From Cyanoderma ruficeps (taxonomy: Eukaryota > Chordata > Aves > Passeriformes > Timaliidae): 64,000 nucleotides of DNA. Every line of letters begins with the position of its first letter. Positions within the stretch are counted from its first letter, which is position 1. The stretch lies in contig VZDJ01000041.1 in the NCBI GenBank assembly GCA_008694505.1, positions 5,603,956-5,667,955 of the forward strand, read 5' to 3'. Under the pieces are notes generated by a model, which worked only from the letters and a program-made list of their open reading frames with translations, made no database searches and was not told the DNA's origin. This document shows positions 47,101-59,101 of the stretch, one piece after another. Both the position numbers and the translations under genes were made by a program.

Positions 47101-49412
47101 GAGCACTTCACTATATTTCTTGAAAGATGTTGGGTATTAAATGTCATATGCAATCTTTGTCATGAAAATGAAGTAACAAGCCACTAGTGTGACCCTTTCG
47201 CTTGAATGATAGTCTTGTCACTTTTTCTAATGCTCTTTTGCCAGGATTTAAATTGAGGGACAACGCTGTCTGTCTTGTAGGATATGTAAATAATACAATA
47301 TATTCAAAAAACAGAGGGAAAATGAGAAAATGGGGGAACATCAACAACAAAAAATCCCTGTTAGATACTTGCTTTCAAAATTTTGCCCCTTAAAATGTAT
47401 TTAATACAAGTATAAACCAGATAAGAATTCAATACATACTGGTTGCAGTATAGTTTTATTAAGATGCTTTTTACTTTGGCTTTTGACTGCCCACAGTCCA
47501 CGTAGAAGTAGCAACACTTTTAAGGTGTTTGTCACAGTATGAGCAGACAGTTTAATTAGTGAGACAAAGGAAACACCTACTGAAAGGAAAGAAATTTGAC
47601 TGTTTTTTCTAGAAACATTGCTTCCATTGCTTCCCAGTTGAGATATAGAGCCTTTTATAATGCTTAACACCATCTATATCATGGTGTTAACGTTTTTCTA
47701 TATCATTATAGTAATGCCTCCATCTTTCAATCAATAAATCTTAAACTTTCTATAGAAGATTTAGCTTGGTCATCAGTTCTATGCCCAGTACCTCTCTCTT
47801 CAGGCAGCTCTTTACACTGCCATGTTGCCCTTGACCTTTGTCAGCTGTAGCCCCTGCTCTTAAAATTTCCCAGCATAAAAAGTTTTCTGGTCATTGAAGA
47901 GCATGTCTGGAGAAGGATATTAGGAGATTGCTACTATGCTGTCACCCTTTCTTTGCAAACATTCTGCTAACTTTTCAGTGGGTGGACTTACTGGCAGAGC
48001 TGCTAAGGAAAATAATTTGAAAATCTTCTGCTGGAAAGATTTACCAGGCTTGCCAAAGCTCCAATGAAACTAGCTTTGTTTATGCATATAAGAAAACCAG
48101 GAAGCACAGGATGGAAGCTCATGCCTTGTTATAAATTAGTCAGCTTGGGTTATCTACTGGAGCATCATGTTTCTACCTCACCCTTCCCACAAACAATTCA
48201 CTGATACTTGGGACGGAATCATGAAACAAATAAAATAGTTTTTCAAGTTTAACCCATGATGTTATTACTATTTCTGCATCCTTGCAGTTTACTTAGTGTT
48301 GGGCATGGTTTAACTTATGTAGAAATGGGAAAAAAAAACCTCTTTTGGTTGAGCAGTATTACAGAAAACTGCCATCAGGACAGAAGCAATTTGTCTCCAA
48401 CTGTACTGGCAGATAACCCACTGCAGCCCTGGCTTGGTGCCATCAGAGACAAGGTCACAGTGATCATGTCCAGCCTGCAGAGCAGGAAGGCACAGATACT
48501 CCCTGCAGTCCTGTCTCTAACACTGTAGACTGAGAATTGGTTGTACACATTAAAATTCCCCTTCTAACCTCATGATTCCCCTTTTATTTTGCCTGAAAGT
48601 GCAAGCATGGAAGGATGGGATTTCACACCTTGGTGTTTATCTCAGTGTGGAGTAAGGGAGTGGCCAGAACCCCCATCAGAGCTGAGCTGTGACCTGGGAA
48701 GTTGTCCTCGCCCCTTCTTAAGGATGTATTGTAGACATAGCTCCACTTAGCATATACTGTATTGTATGTGTGGCAAATACTCTAGGCTGAGATTACGGAT
48801 TGTTCATTCCCTTTTTTCCCCCCAGACCCTTGGTTTTTCTGGAGCTTGTCAAAATAGCAGAGGTTTGACTTGACCCCTTATAGGCAAAGTAGAAAAGTCA
48901 GACTCAAACAAGAGCAGAAAGACAAAGTAAGCTCTGTCAAGAGCAAGCTATATATGCCACTATGTAGGAAAGATAATGAGAAATTAAAGGCCTAAATTGT
49001 AAATAGTGAAAGCCAAACTTGTTCCACATATTGCATATTTATAGATTTTTACCAGAAGACTGGAAGTGACTGAATGGAAAACTTCATGTAATGTGCCCGA
49101 CCTCCTACCCAGTTTCACTCCACTGAGCTTTACATTTTTTTTATCCCTTTCCTCTGAGAAGAACACAAGAGTCTTTACCTCCTTCCCTGGCCTTCTTGAA
49201 GTCCTTAGATGTATGGTTTTACCATGCCCACCTGCAAGACCACCTGAACTGCCTCTCACTTTCCTTCTTTCTTTCTCATTGTCTCATGTTTAATGGAAAG
49301 ATTGATTAGCAGTCTAGGAATGCATCTTTTGTCTGTCTAGATAAAAGCATTATCTCAAATAGCTCAGCATTGCTACTTATTTACCGGATGCACAGATGTC
49401 AGATTAGACAAT

Positions 49413-50057
49413 GTGCTGGACTCACGTTTCCACACCAATGAACTTGGGCCTACAACTAAACAGGATAGAAATAAATCACATTTTCTCCCTTTACTGGTCT
49501 TTTCGTACCTTGACTGTCTTATGCATGTTTTACAGTGTTGCAGTAACAACATCTCAGTTATTTTTCCCCTCCAACAAGGACAACCAGTAACATCTTTCAT
49601 ATCATCTGAAAGACTGCCAAACAGGGGTTTTGCATATAAAAATTTTCTGAAAGTACTGAGAAAGAGATTAAGAGATGCCATCAAAATGAAATATGTGACA
49701 TTTAAAATCTTTCATTGTTTTGTTTTTTCCTTCTCTGCTTTAAAAGAAATTTTATTATTTCCTCCAGTGACTGTTGCTGTGAAGATGACCAGGCTGAGAT
49801 CTCTGTTCACACAACATCTAGAGCTTATTTTAAGTTTAGTCTTGTACAAGACTCTATCAGCTTCTTTGGCCTACTGGAGCACTTTTATTGTTTTTATTTT
49901 TTCAAGCTCATGTTGCCAAAGTAAGCTCAAAAAAAGTCTTATCAGACAGGATTTATTCCCTCATACAGCACAGAGGAAACCAATTCTGCTTTCTGCACAC
50001 CTTCTCCATTCCTTCATCTCCACCAGCAGCCATGGAGACCTGCCAACTGCAGACTGA
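49413..50057 (+). other. Longest open reading frame in the window (214 codons), no recognised product
   Basis: The frame opens MLDSRFHTNELGPTTK. It has two hydrophobic stretches, around residues 100-118 (FHCFVFSF) and 136-170 (LILSLVLYKTL, FIVFIFSSS), which could pass for membrane segments but follow from the T-rich DNA. There is a basic run (VLRKRLRDAIKMK) near residue 81. No Kozak-quality start, promoter, polyadenylation signal or splice structure stands out. Codon use looks like the local composition. The frame is longer than I would expect by chance in AT-rich DNA, but a chance ORF or a remnant of an unidentified retroelement is more likely than a gene. Confidence 0.12.
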
Positions 50058-51310
50058 AAGGGAATCTTTCACCCAGTAGCTCATCTGGGAAGATCACAAC
50101 CATCAGCTCGTTGAGTGTAAGCTATTTCGGAACAGTAGCCTCAGCCTCCATTTTCAGGATGCAAAGCAGCAAAGAAAGGAAATTCCCCAAAATCGCCCAA
50201 TTCTGATCAGATGGATGCCATCCATTTGCTTCCTTTTCAGGTAACTGCAGAGGTAGAGTGCTGAACTCTAAGTGGCAGTTGTTTCAGTGGAGTGCAAAAG
50301 TCTCAAATTCCATCCATTACTTTCTTATTGCTAAGCATTCTTTACGACAGCAAAAGTATTTGTTTAATGGGAACCAGATTTGGGTCATAAACCTTAAGCC
50401 TATCAAGCTTTATGTCTGCTAATGTTTACCTTATTGTGTTTGGTTTTTTAACTCTCTCTCTCTGATAAAAAACCATTGCTGTAAAGGAGGGCAGGGAAGC
50501 AAATAAAGCAAAGGAAATCAGGAAATACTATGAACTCCGTGTGACTTGCAGCTGCAGGGTTCCTCACAATAAAGAACCCTGCCTCAACAGAGTGGCTTAT
50601 GTGCTTTAACAAATATCAGCTGTTTGTTTGGGGTGTAATGAACAAACTAGAGCCAGAGTGACAACTGCTTCAAGTAATTATGAAGACTGCTTGCAAACTA
50701 TGGCCCCACTTGTTTCAGATTTTAAATGACGACAGTTGGGCTGCTGTTGCTGCCAGCTTTATTTCTGAGCACTTTTATTTCCATATTTCAAAGGTCAATG
50801 TGTGGTGGTGATAGCAGCCAAAGAAAGCCTGTGTGAATGGGGTGTGTGTGCCTATGTCTGTGAGAAAGAGAAAGAAAAGAAAGAAAAGCACTTTTGAGCA
50901 TTACCAATAACTGCTATATTACTAGTAAACTCTTAATGAAATGGTTATAATATGTTAAAGCCCAGGAGCCCAGAAGAATTTGGAGTTTCTTTGCTGCAAA
51001 GAAGAGAACAGCAAAGGACTGCTGCTTTGGGGGACTCTGCCCTGAGTAGTTTACAGTGCTAATGGTAGAGATGGCAGAACAGTGATGCTAGGGAAACTCA
51101 GTGTTGTTCTACCACAGAGAGCCACAGAAACATAAATCACTTATCTGGGAACATCGCTGGTTTTACATTCTGGTAGAACCTGAATTTATTTGAAAGCCCC
51201 TGAATCTCAGGTCATTACTTGGGCTTCATCTTTTGCTTCCTCTGATATCTATCATTTCTGTATTACACTGCTGTTGATTTACATTTATAGTGTGACTCAG
51301 GCTCTTTTGG
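50058..51310. other. Unique non-coding sequence, no gene recognised
   Basis: No long open frame. A short (CT)6 run at 50452-50463 and a GAAA-type run at 50862-50889 are present. A 17-base palindrome ttctttgc-t-gcaaagaa lies at 50987-51003. Confidence 0.55.
50862..50889. repeat. (GAAA)n-type purine-rich repeat
   Basis: An imperfect run of gaaa and gaaaa units, all purine, following a short GT-rich segment (ggtgtgtgtg). Confidence 0.75.
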
Positions 51311-51467
51311 TATAGAATAATAAATATAGACTATATAATAAGATATAATATATAAATTATATACATAATATAGAATATAGAAATATATATACTAGAATAT
51401 ATATACTATAATACAAAAATATGGTTTATATAATATATATTATACTACTATAGTATGATATAATAAA
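51311..51467. repeat. AT-rich low-complexity block
   Basis: About 155 bases made almost only of A and T in irregular tata, ataata and atag units, with G and C nearly absent. It is a degenerate AT microsatellite, easily melted, and likely difficult to assemble exactly. Confidence 0.9.
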
Positions 51468-53189
51468 AGAACAAGCCCTTGTGCTGAAGAGATTATCACC
51501 TTTGTGGACCAATGACTGGTAGAACTTCTACAGGACTTTTTGAGAAATTTTACTGATGTTCTAGTCTGATTCTTCTACTAAGTAATCTAATTTTTATTTT
51601 ACATCCTTTTTTTAAAAACATGAATTTACCTACTAAATATCTAATGAGATAAATGTGACACAGTGCAGAAATGGAGTTGAAGGAATAGTGACACAGTGGA
51701 AAGGAATGGGTTCTATGATGAGACCTGGATAGAAGAAGTAGACTTGGTCACAGAACTGGGGTCTCATTTCAAGCACACTTTTGTCAGCACGCGGTTTGTG
51801 GAAGAGACGTCCAAAGGGTATATGAAATGAATAAGCAATTTAAGGATCTCTACATGGGAATGTCAGTAATTAACATAAATTCTGTGGAGACTTGAAAATG
51901 TGATGCCACGGGAATTAAGCCATTGTGTTGATTTCCAAGGAAAAAATTGTGGACTTATGTGAATCACCTGGGGAGACTGGAAAAAGAAGCCAGGCAAGGT
52001 CAAGGCAGCATCACGGCTGCACTAACAAGGAAGGCTGGTCAGGAAGTATGAAATTGTTACTGAAATAGGACAAGGGTTATGAAAATATGGAGAATAGTAT
52101 GACAAAAGTAGAGAGGCATTGTTAAGATGATATGGATGCAAAAGAGATAGCAATTATCCTGGTGTTTTTGGGAAAGAGTACAGCTGACGACCTAATGGTT
52201 GGAAGACTTGGATACAGGGAAGCCTAGAGATTAACTTACGTAGGTGATCTGAGACCACAGTGATAGGGTAAGAAGGAAAATCAATAATGCATCCTATCCT
52301 CCCATCAAGCTGATGATCCTTTGCAAAACAAGCTTTTCCAAAATTACAGGAAATTAGGAATTTCTTCAATCAAATCCATGTGTAAATGGCAAACAATTGA
52401 TGAAGAACAATAGGCTGCAGCCAATTCCTTCAGTAAACTTGAGTGTTTATTAATCAGATGTAAGCATCATTTCTTCTAATGCAGTTTAGGTTGGGCAGCT
52501 GCCTACTCTTGGTTTTTTTCCCCTATTTTTGAAAAGACAGCAATTTCACTTACTTTTAAGCCCAGTCCCAGGCATCCCCTTGATTCAGAAACACTTTTAA
52601 ACACTTATTGTAAACATCTACATTTCTCCAATACCCACTATCATTAAGGCTCCATATATGGTGTCTTTATTAATTTAAACTTGGATTCATCCTCTGTTTG
52701 AATTATGCTTTCATGGGTTCATGGAAAGAAATTGTTAAATTTGAGAGGTTTCCTTGTCTTGGTGCTTCTGCTCTTTTGTGGAGAATTGTCTCTTCTGTAA
52801 CAGATTTGACCAGTTCACATGTGATGTATACTTGCAGACAAAGCTCACACTAGGCTACAAATGCCTGAAGAAGAGAGCATCAAGAAAAGAATGGCTGAGA
52901 AAGGAAATAGAAGTGCTAAATTATCTGACATTATGCATTTCTAATGTATAAAACCTTTCATCTGAAAAGCTGAGAAAGTATGCTACTGACTTGGATTGTT
53001 TTCTACATAAGATAATTTGTGGAATCTACTTGCAATACGTGAGTAGCAAACTATGTACATGTAAAATCTGAATCCCTTTTATGATAGTGCTTTTCTTGGT
53101 TTCTTTCATAATAATAGTTTTGTCTTCTTCAAGCCTCGCTTGGCGGATCTCCCAGCTTGTCTTTTTGTAGGGGGCTCCATTAAACTGAC

Positions 53190-53211
53190 CAGAGTGGTGT
53201 GTGCCACTCTG
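53190..53211. repeat. 8-bp inverted repeat, 6-nt loop
   Basis: cagagtgg and ccactctg flank tgtgtg. The stem is short but perfect, and the loop is of ordinary size. Confidence 0.75.
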
Positions 53212-54860
53212 AAATAGCCAAGTAGTCCCTGAATTTCTTTTAGTGTTGAGTGCATTTAGTTTCTGAGGGTTTTTTCCTGATAGTCTTAAAGCGCAGGCTC
53301 CCCCAAAGGCTGTTCAATCTCAGCTGTTCCAGTGCTGCTGAAATGAGGGAGGCAGGGAGCTATTGCTTTAGCTGTCTCTCATGGCTGTCATTGATAGGTT
53401 TCTTTCCCATTTGAAGTCCCTGGATATTTTTGCTTCTTAGCAAACAAGCTGATGCAGTGTCATAGCTTCCCTCTTCTACTGTGCAGCTGTATGCGTGTAG
53501 AAATTGGATTGTTAAATGCAGATATGCATTTAAAGTACCAGTAAATCCCAAAAATAGCATAAATAAAACCTTGAAAAGTAATCTGCCTTTTTTTTGGCTA
53601 TTAATAATGAGGAATTTGGTTTGTTCTTAGTAACATTTCCACAGGTTACAGTTGTAAATGGTAATAAAAATGCAATATCACTAAGAAAATACCTGGTAGA
53701 TTGTGGAGAAAAATGTAATTAGTGCATTTCAGAACAGATTGAGAAGGACACTTAGCAACACCTCAGTAGAACACAATAGCATTTAATAATTGGCTTATTT
53801 TTTTCCTTTTTTTTATAGAGCTGAGCTTTTTTCTTTGAAGTTCGGTTGTTTGCTATTTCCTTCAAGGGCAGACACCATAAAAAAGGCAGATAATCAGTTG
53901 TCAAGGCCACTCAGTGGCTAAATTATTGTGTTGAGACTAAAATAGACATTTTGACTTGCACATTTATTGAGGTGAGCAGTGTTAAGCTGGGCTCTTGCCC
54001 CATATCTATGACTCTATAGCTGACACTTTCAGAAAGACATTACCATCTGAAATCAGAGTTGATCAGCTGTGTTGACTAATGTGTTTGATTCAGTGGCAAA
54101 TAACCCAAAAAAGGTTTAAATACAGATAACTGATGTGTCTCAGGTCCAAATAAACTATTGAAAAAAACAGATCGTGGATTTCAGGGATGCCTTATAAAGT
54201 AGGCTACTGACAGCACTGTTATTCTGTTTTATTTATCTGAAGAGAGGAGAAAAATATCCTCTTCTATTAATTTACCTCAGCTAGAATTTTGTGGGCCAGG
54301 ACAACAGTAACCATAAACTTTATCTCCACCATGTCAGACTTCTGCAAATAGTGTCTTCCAGGCTATTTGTGAGCAGAGTGGTGCCAGTGCAGAGCAGCTT
54401 GTAGGGAGGCTGTTATTTCAGAAACATATTGAATATGCTGGGAGATTACCATTTTCTCCCTTTGGTATCTCTACTTTTATTATTCTTTTGCAAGAAACTT
54501 AGGCTTTGATGCCAAGAAGCACAATGAAAAAAAATGGTTTTCCCTTGTCCATTACCTTTCTCTTTGTTGAACATGAGAATGCACCCATTTATTTCTATGA
54601 GAGGTTAACTCAAGAGTGGCAAGAGTGTTTCTCGTTTTCATCTGCTCTCTCATATTCAATCCCTGCTTTATGATGGAGTGGATGGAATTATTTAGTACTT
54701 TTAAATGTCAGTTTAAAAGAAAGGTATATAGACAATTGTAGCATGACAAGTACTTTTAAAGAGTCCTTGCTATAGCTGTCATTCTAGCAGGATTTCTAGG
54801 TTTTGTTATAATATCATCCATTCTCCTAAGCAGTGACATTTGTCATCAACATTAGCATCA

Positions 54861-54903
54861 GAAAAAGGGAAAACAAAATAAAAACCCAACCCAAACCAAG
54901 AAA
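54861..54903. repeat. A-rich AAACCC-type low-complexity stretch
   Basis: gaaaaaggg, aaaacaaaat, aaaaaccc, aaccc, aaacc and aagaaag blocks with almost no T. Same class as the stretches at 17248, 41547 and 44072. Confidence 0.65.
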
Positions 54904-57221
54904 GTACAAAAACCTGCAGGTCAAGCAGAAAATACTGATGTGCGAAGTTAATAAGGTATTCCCCAAAGTTCTTCTAAGATCTCAGTCTTGAAGTACTTAG
55001 GACCTTCAACCATAAGAAGTGTTTCTTTAGCTGAAGATTCTTAGTGCATTCTGTTTAGCATAGGCCTAACACTTGCAGAAAGATGAGGGAGAGGAATCCT
55101 TATCAGACAAAATCTTTCTCACTTTCACATCTGCTGTGTAAAGCAACAACATTCTGCAAATACACTTCCAAAATACAGATTTTTCTGGGAAGATTTATCC
55201 TTTTCTTCTACAAATTTAATCTAATGTATTGGTGGAACAGTACAATGTCAAGTTTTACTGTGTGAAAAGAGAGAGGGGCTAGGATATCCTTCCTTAGAAA
55301 GTTATTTTGAAATTCCTAACATGGTGAAATTGGAAAAAAACAAAATCTACCCAGAAACATTTTCAAATAATTTTATTAAATTTCATGTCACTTATTTCCT
55401 TACTAACAATACGTCTTAAGGTGACCTGAGGACTGCAGGTACAGTGGCAGTTTTCAAAGGGGAGCAATACCACGAAATGGAAATCTCACCCTTCATTGTT
55501 GTGTTTACTATTTTCATAATACTAATACTAATTTAATTGATGCTCAAAGCATCAACTAAATTTCAGATCAAATTAGAAGATCATAGGATAAAATATGGTC
55601 ATTGTTTATGATCCTGGACAAAACAATGTTGTGTTGTAGCTGCCAGGAAAATGGAAAAGGCATTTTGCTAAAACCAATGTCTTCACATCTGCAAAATGAC
55701 AGGGTGTAAATGGTTATGCAAGATTTGGATGAAAAATAGCTGGACAAAACTGAAGTGGTGGTGGCCAGTGAAGTGAAGTAAAAAGTTGGATATACATCAT
55801 CTCAGCTTCCCCACTGAAGGCATATACCTATCTGATACTTAATTGTGAAAGCAGTGTGGCTCATTGTTGGCATCCAGCTTAGAGAGAATATCCTCACACA
55901 GCAGGCACCAGCTATTCTAGGTAAAAGAAGAATAGCACATAGCACCCATGCCATTGTGGGGATTTTGAGAACTATAGAGAATTGAGTACTGAAACATATC
56001 TAAAATTGAATTTATTTGAATGGATGGGTCAGACAAAATCCAATTACCTTTTCTAGGCAAATGCAAAGGCTGACAAAGGGTGACATTACTGCAAGAGTTT
56101 GTTAAGCCCACGGATATTTATCAATTTGGTAGAGCAAACTTTTCCACACTACATGTTAATTTATGAATTTTATACATTTATTATTTTATTTAAAAGAGTG
56201 CTGTTAATTTTATCTGTTTTTAGGAAAGACTGCTCTTTAATGCTTGGCCCCAGTTAGTTGTCCTTCCTTCCCATTCTCTGTCCAACCTGTCCTCGCAACA
56301 TTAGAAGAGAGCACACCACAGAAACCTGGAGAAACTCTTGCTACTGAGGCAGGGCAACTTTGGCTTGAGACTTGCACTCTGTAGGAAGAATAATAATCTG
56401 GAATACCAGTGGTCATTGTGTGTGAGCCAAGGGGCTCAGACTGCTGTTGGCTTGGGGATGTCTGTACCGTGCTGTTTCCTCATCTTGACAGCCACAGTGG
56501 TTCAGCCTTTAGCAGTCTTCCCTGACCAATAACTGTATAAAGGATATTAATGAGCTGTACACCTCAAATTCTTTCAGACTATTGTGGTTAGAAAAACCTA
56601 ACATGATCATTTCTCTCATCCTCTGCATTTGCCAATAATTTATTACTTATATTAATGTTCCTTTTTCAAATGCTATGTTGTTGTTGTGGAATCAAATAAT
56701 TGGCAGAGGTGAAGCTGAAGATATTATAAAGTCTTAAAGTTAGTTTCATGTGGATTGAAGGCAAATTTGGAGGCTGGTGCTCTACAGACATGCAATGAAG
56801 GTAATTATATCTTTAATCTTTTATATTAAAATCTAGCAATAACCTAGAAAAGATGAAATTCATCTGCAAGAACTTGATGGGGACAAAGCAAGAAATCCAG
56901 ATAACCAGAAATATTATGCATAATTAAGAAAATTGCTAATGATCACTTTAATCAAAGACATTAGAGATGGAAAGGCTGCTAGGTCAATTATTTCATCTAA
57001 GGCCTCTGACAGTGCTCCTTATCACTGAGAGAACAGTTTTCAATTTCATGCCTGATTTTGGCTTATCCTTCATTTCTAGCTAACCAACAAAACCTGTCTG
57101 AATTTCACAGATCTGATCCTATTTTTTCCAGAAAGCTTGAGGCAAAATGAAGAAGGCATTTGCAAGAATGGAGGGTTAAAAATATGAAGGATTTGCCTTA
57201 GAAAACACTTCTATAACTCAC

Positions 57222-57484
57222 TCTAATCTGTTGTGGCTTTGCCTGGAACAGCTTCACATTTATTCTCTGCCTTAACAGCATCTTGCATCTTTGGCAGACT
57301 ACAAGAATTTTGGAGGTAGTGATATGGACAACTGAGGTTCTCACTGAAATAAGTTTGCACTGTGTTATGACCTGAGCACTTTCCAGCAGGTAGCTACTAG
57401 CCTCACTCTGAGCCTTCAGGAAACTAATGACCTCACTTAGGTTTTGGGCACAGGCTTCAGCGAGGCTGAACTGGAGCAGCTGCC
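57222..57484 (-). other. Speculative 263-bp open exon-like segment, minus strand
   Basis: On the minus strand a possible acceptor (tgtccctgccacacag) is followed by 263 bases open in one frame, then a strong donor (attaga then gtgagt). The peptide contains LLQFSLAEACAQNLSEVI and later KLFQAKPQQIR, with helix-favouring composition and no membrane segment. I do not recognise it. The acceptor pyrimidine tract is weak. An open frame of about 100 codons is expected several times by chance in this window, so the support rests mainly on the donor. Confidence 0.2.
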
Positions 57485-57840
57485 CTGTGTGGCAGGGACA
57501 CTGATACATCCATCTGACACTTGTTTCCAGATTCTTGTAACAAGGCAGAAGAAGCAGTGAAAGTGCTTGATTGGTTCTGCCTCTGCTGATAAATTACCTT
57601 GGAAGTGATGGATTTTGGGCAGTGAAGATTGGCACTTCAGTGTATGTCTCTGCTTCCAGGTAAACTGAGATTCATCACATTAAATGTAACTAGGTCCACT
57701 GTCTTACTAAAGCAGCAGGTCCACACTCCTCTCTAAATTAGTTCTGGAGTAATTTTTTTATCAAGAAAGATTGAGTAGGGAGGGGAGGACTGTACGGAAA
57801 GTGGTAGAGAAGACGTGCCTGTCTGTGCATCATGAAAATA

Positions 57841-58245
57841 AGCTGTAGGTCTGTATCAGCTGAGGGAGCTGAGGTTGTTTAACCTGGAGGAAAGAAAGCT
57901 GAGGGAAGACCTCATCTCTCTCTACAACTACCTGAAAAGAGATTGTAGACATGTGGAGGTCCACCTCTTCTTCTGAGTAACAGATGACAGGACAAGAGGA
58001 AATGGCCTCAAATGGCCTCAAATGGGGAGATTTTAGATTGGATATTGAGATATTCTTCACCAAAAGAGTTCTCAAGCCCTAGAGCAGGCCACCCAGGGAA
58101 GTGATCATCACCTCTGGAAGTTTTCAAAAATGTGTCAATGTGACACCTAGGGATATGGCTTACTGGTGAACATGGTGGTGCTGGGGTTAGAGTTGGACTC
58201 TATGATCTTAGAGTTCTTTTCCAACCTAAATGATTCAATGACTAT
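57841..58245 (+). mobile_element. CR1 LINE, 5'-truncated 3' fragment, plus strand
   Basis: Plus-strand landmarks occur in order: ctgagggagctgaggttgtt, aacctggaggaaagaaagct, ctctctacaactacctgaaa, gacaggacaagaggaaatgg, ccacccagggaagtg, gttggactctatgatctta and ttttccaacctaaatgattc. These are the end of CR1 ORF2 and the 3' untranslated region in sense orientation. The terminal repeat is reduced to attcaatg and then runs into tatata. It is about 400 bases long and clearly broken by small changes. Unlike the other three copies it lies on the plus strand. The short arms of ORFs in it are fossils. Confidence 0.94.
58001..58025. repeat. 10-bp tandem repeat (2.5 copies) inside CR1
   Basis: aatggcctca occurs twice in tandem plus aatgg. 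CR1 normally has one ggaaatggcctcaa here, so this is slippage within this copy. Confidence 0.85.
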
Positions 58246-58399
58246 ATATATAAGGTGAAAGATAGAACAAGTGTTTTAATCTTCCTATCTGTTCACACCT
58301 TGGTTTTAAACAATAAGATTGATAGATATAGCATAGAGTAGGTATAAGAAAACTGAGTAATAGGAATTGGATTCAACTGTCTGATGCTATGGGTGTAAA

Positions 58400-58419
58400 G
58401 AAATAAAATAAAATAAAAT
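58400..58419. repeat. (AAATA)n pentanucleotide repeat
   Basis: About four AAATA/AATAA units, ending in a T4 run. Created overlapping AATAAA sequences have no evident 3'-end role. Confidence 0.85.
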
Positions 58420-59055
58420 TTTAAGTACATACTCCAAATACTGCACTTACAGAGAAAGATGCTCTTTAAATTTTGAAAGACCAGAATGTTTCCCCATGAA
58501 TACCAGACATGTCACCCTCAGAAAACAGATTTATGCCTAGGCTAGATAAAACTGAGAACCACTAAGCTGAAGTATTTACAAAGAATAGGTGTGGGGAAAG
58601 GGAGAAAATTTCAGGGGCAAAGAGCTGAATAAGCATTTTATTCAAGGTGAAAAAAGATTTTCCACACGAACACAGGAAAAAAAATACTGAATAGTAGTAT
58701 TTCCTTTTCCTGCCTAAAGTGCCTATTTTTCCTAGAGCCATAGGTCAAAATCTAGGCAGGATTGGCTTTGCCCTTCATCCTCAGTTTTAATCTCTATGGG
58801 AATAGATTAGTATCTAGCAGCCCACACAACAGGAGGAAAGTCTCAGTGTCTGCCATTCCTCTCATCAAGAGCACTTTCTTGCTCAGTACACATCTATGAT
58901 TAAGTGCTTCTTTTTTCATGTTCAGCAAAGTCTTTTGCAATATTATAACCAAATTATGAAGCTGCATAGTTATATATTATCACTTATCACTTACATAATT
59001 TAATTAGTGCTTTTTGCATCTTCCTTTAGGGGAACGAACTCTCTCTTTCTCCCCC

Positions 59056-59101
59056 TATATATATATGTGTGTGTGTGTGTATATTTATATTATATATATA
59101 A
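59056..59101. repeat. Compound (TA)n(TG)n(TA)n microsatellite
   Basis: tatatatatatgtgtgtgtg, further gtgt, then atatttatattatatatata. About 46 bases of alternating purine-pyrimidine sequence, the kind that can adopt Z-DNA or cruciform forms and vary in length between individuals. Confidence 0.9.

Larger units (their letters stand above)
41577..49412. other. Unique non-coding sequence, no gene recognised
   Basis: About 7.8 kb. Two GC-richer patches, 44130-44360 and 48400-48530, carry open frames of about 80-130 codons but no recognisable product. An A-rich stretch, a T15 run and an inverted repeat are listed separately. Confidence 0.5.
51468..57221. other. Unique non-coding sequence, no gene recognised
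   Basis: About 5.7 kb with few open frames beyond 65 codons. A readable segment at 52800-52950 (plus; KKRASRKEWLRKEIEVLNY within) follows an acceptor-like tctcttctgtaacag but lacks a good donor. Repeat-free parts at 50700-50780 and 53840-53980 have the look of conserved non-coding DNA, which I cannot test. Confidence 0.5.

Noticed and set aside
52785..52951. Acceptor-like tctcttctgtaacag followed by a basic open segment
   Set aside because: No good donor follows and the frame simply runs to a stop; unsupported as an exon.
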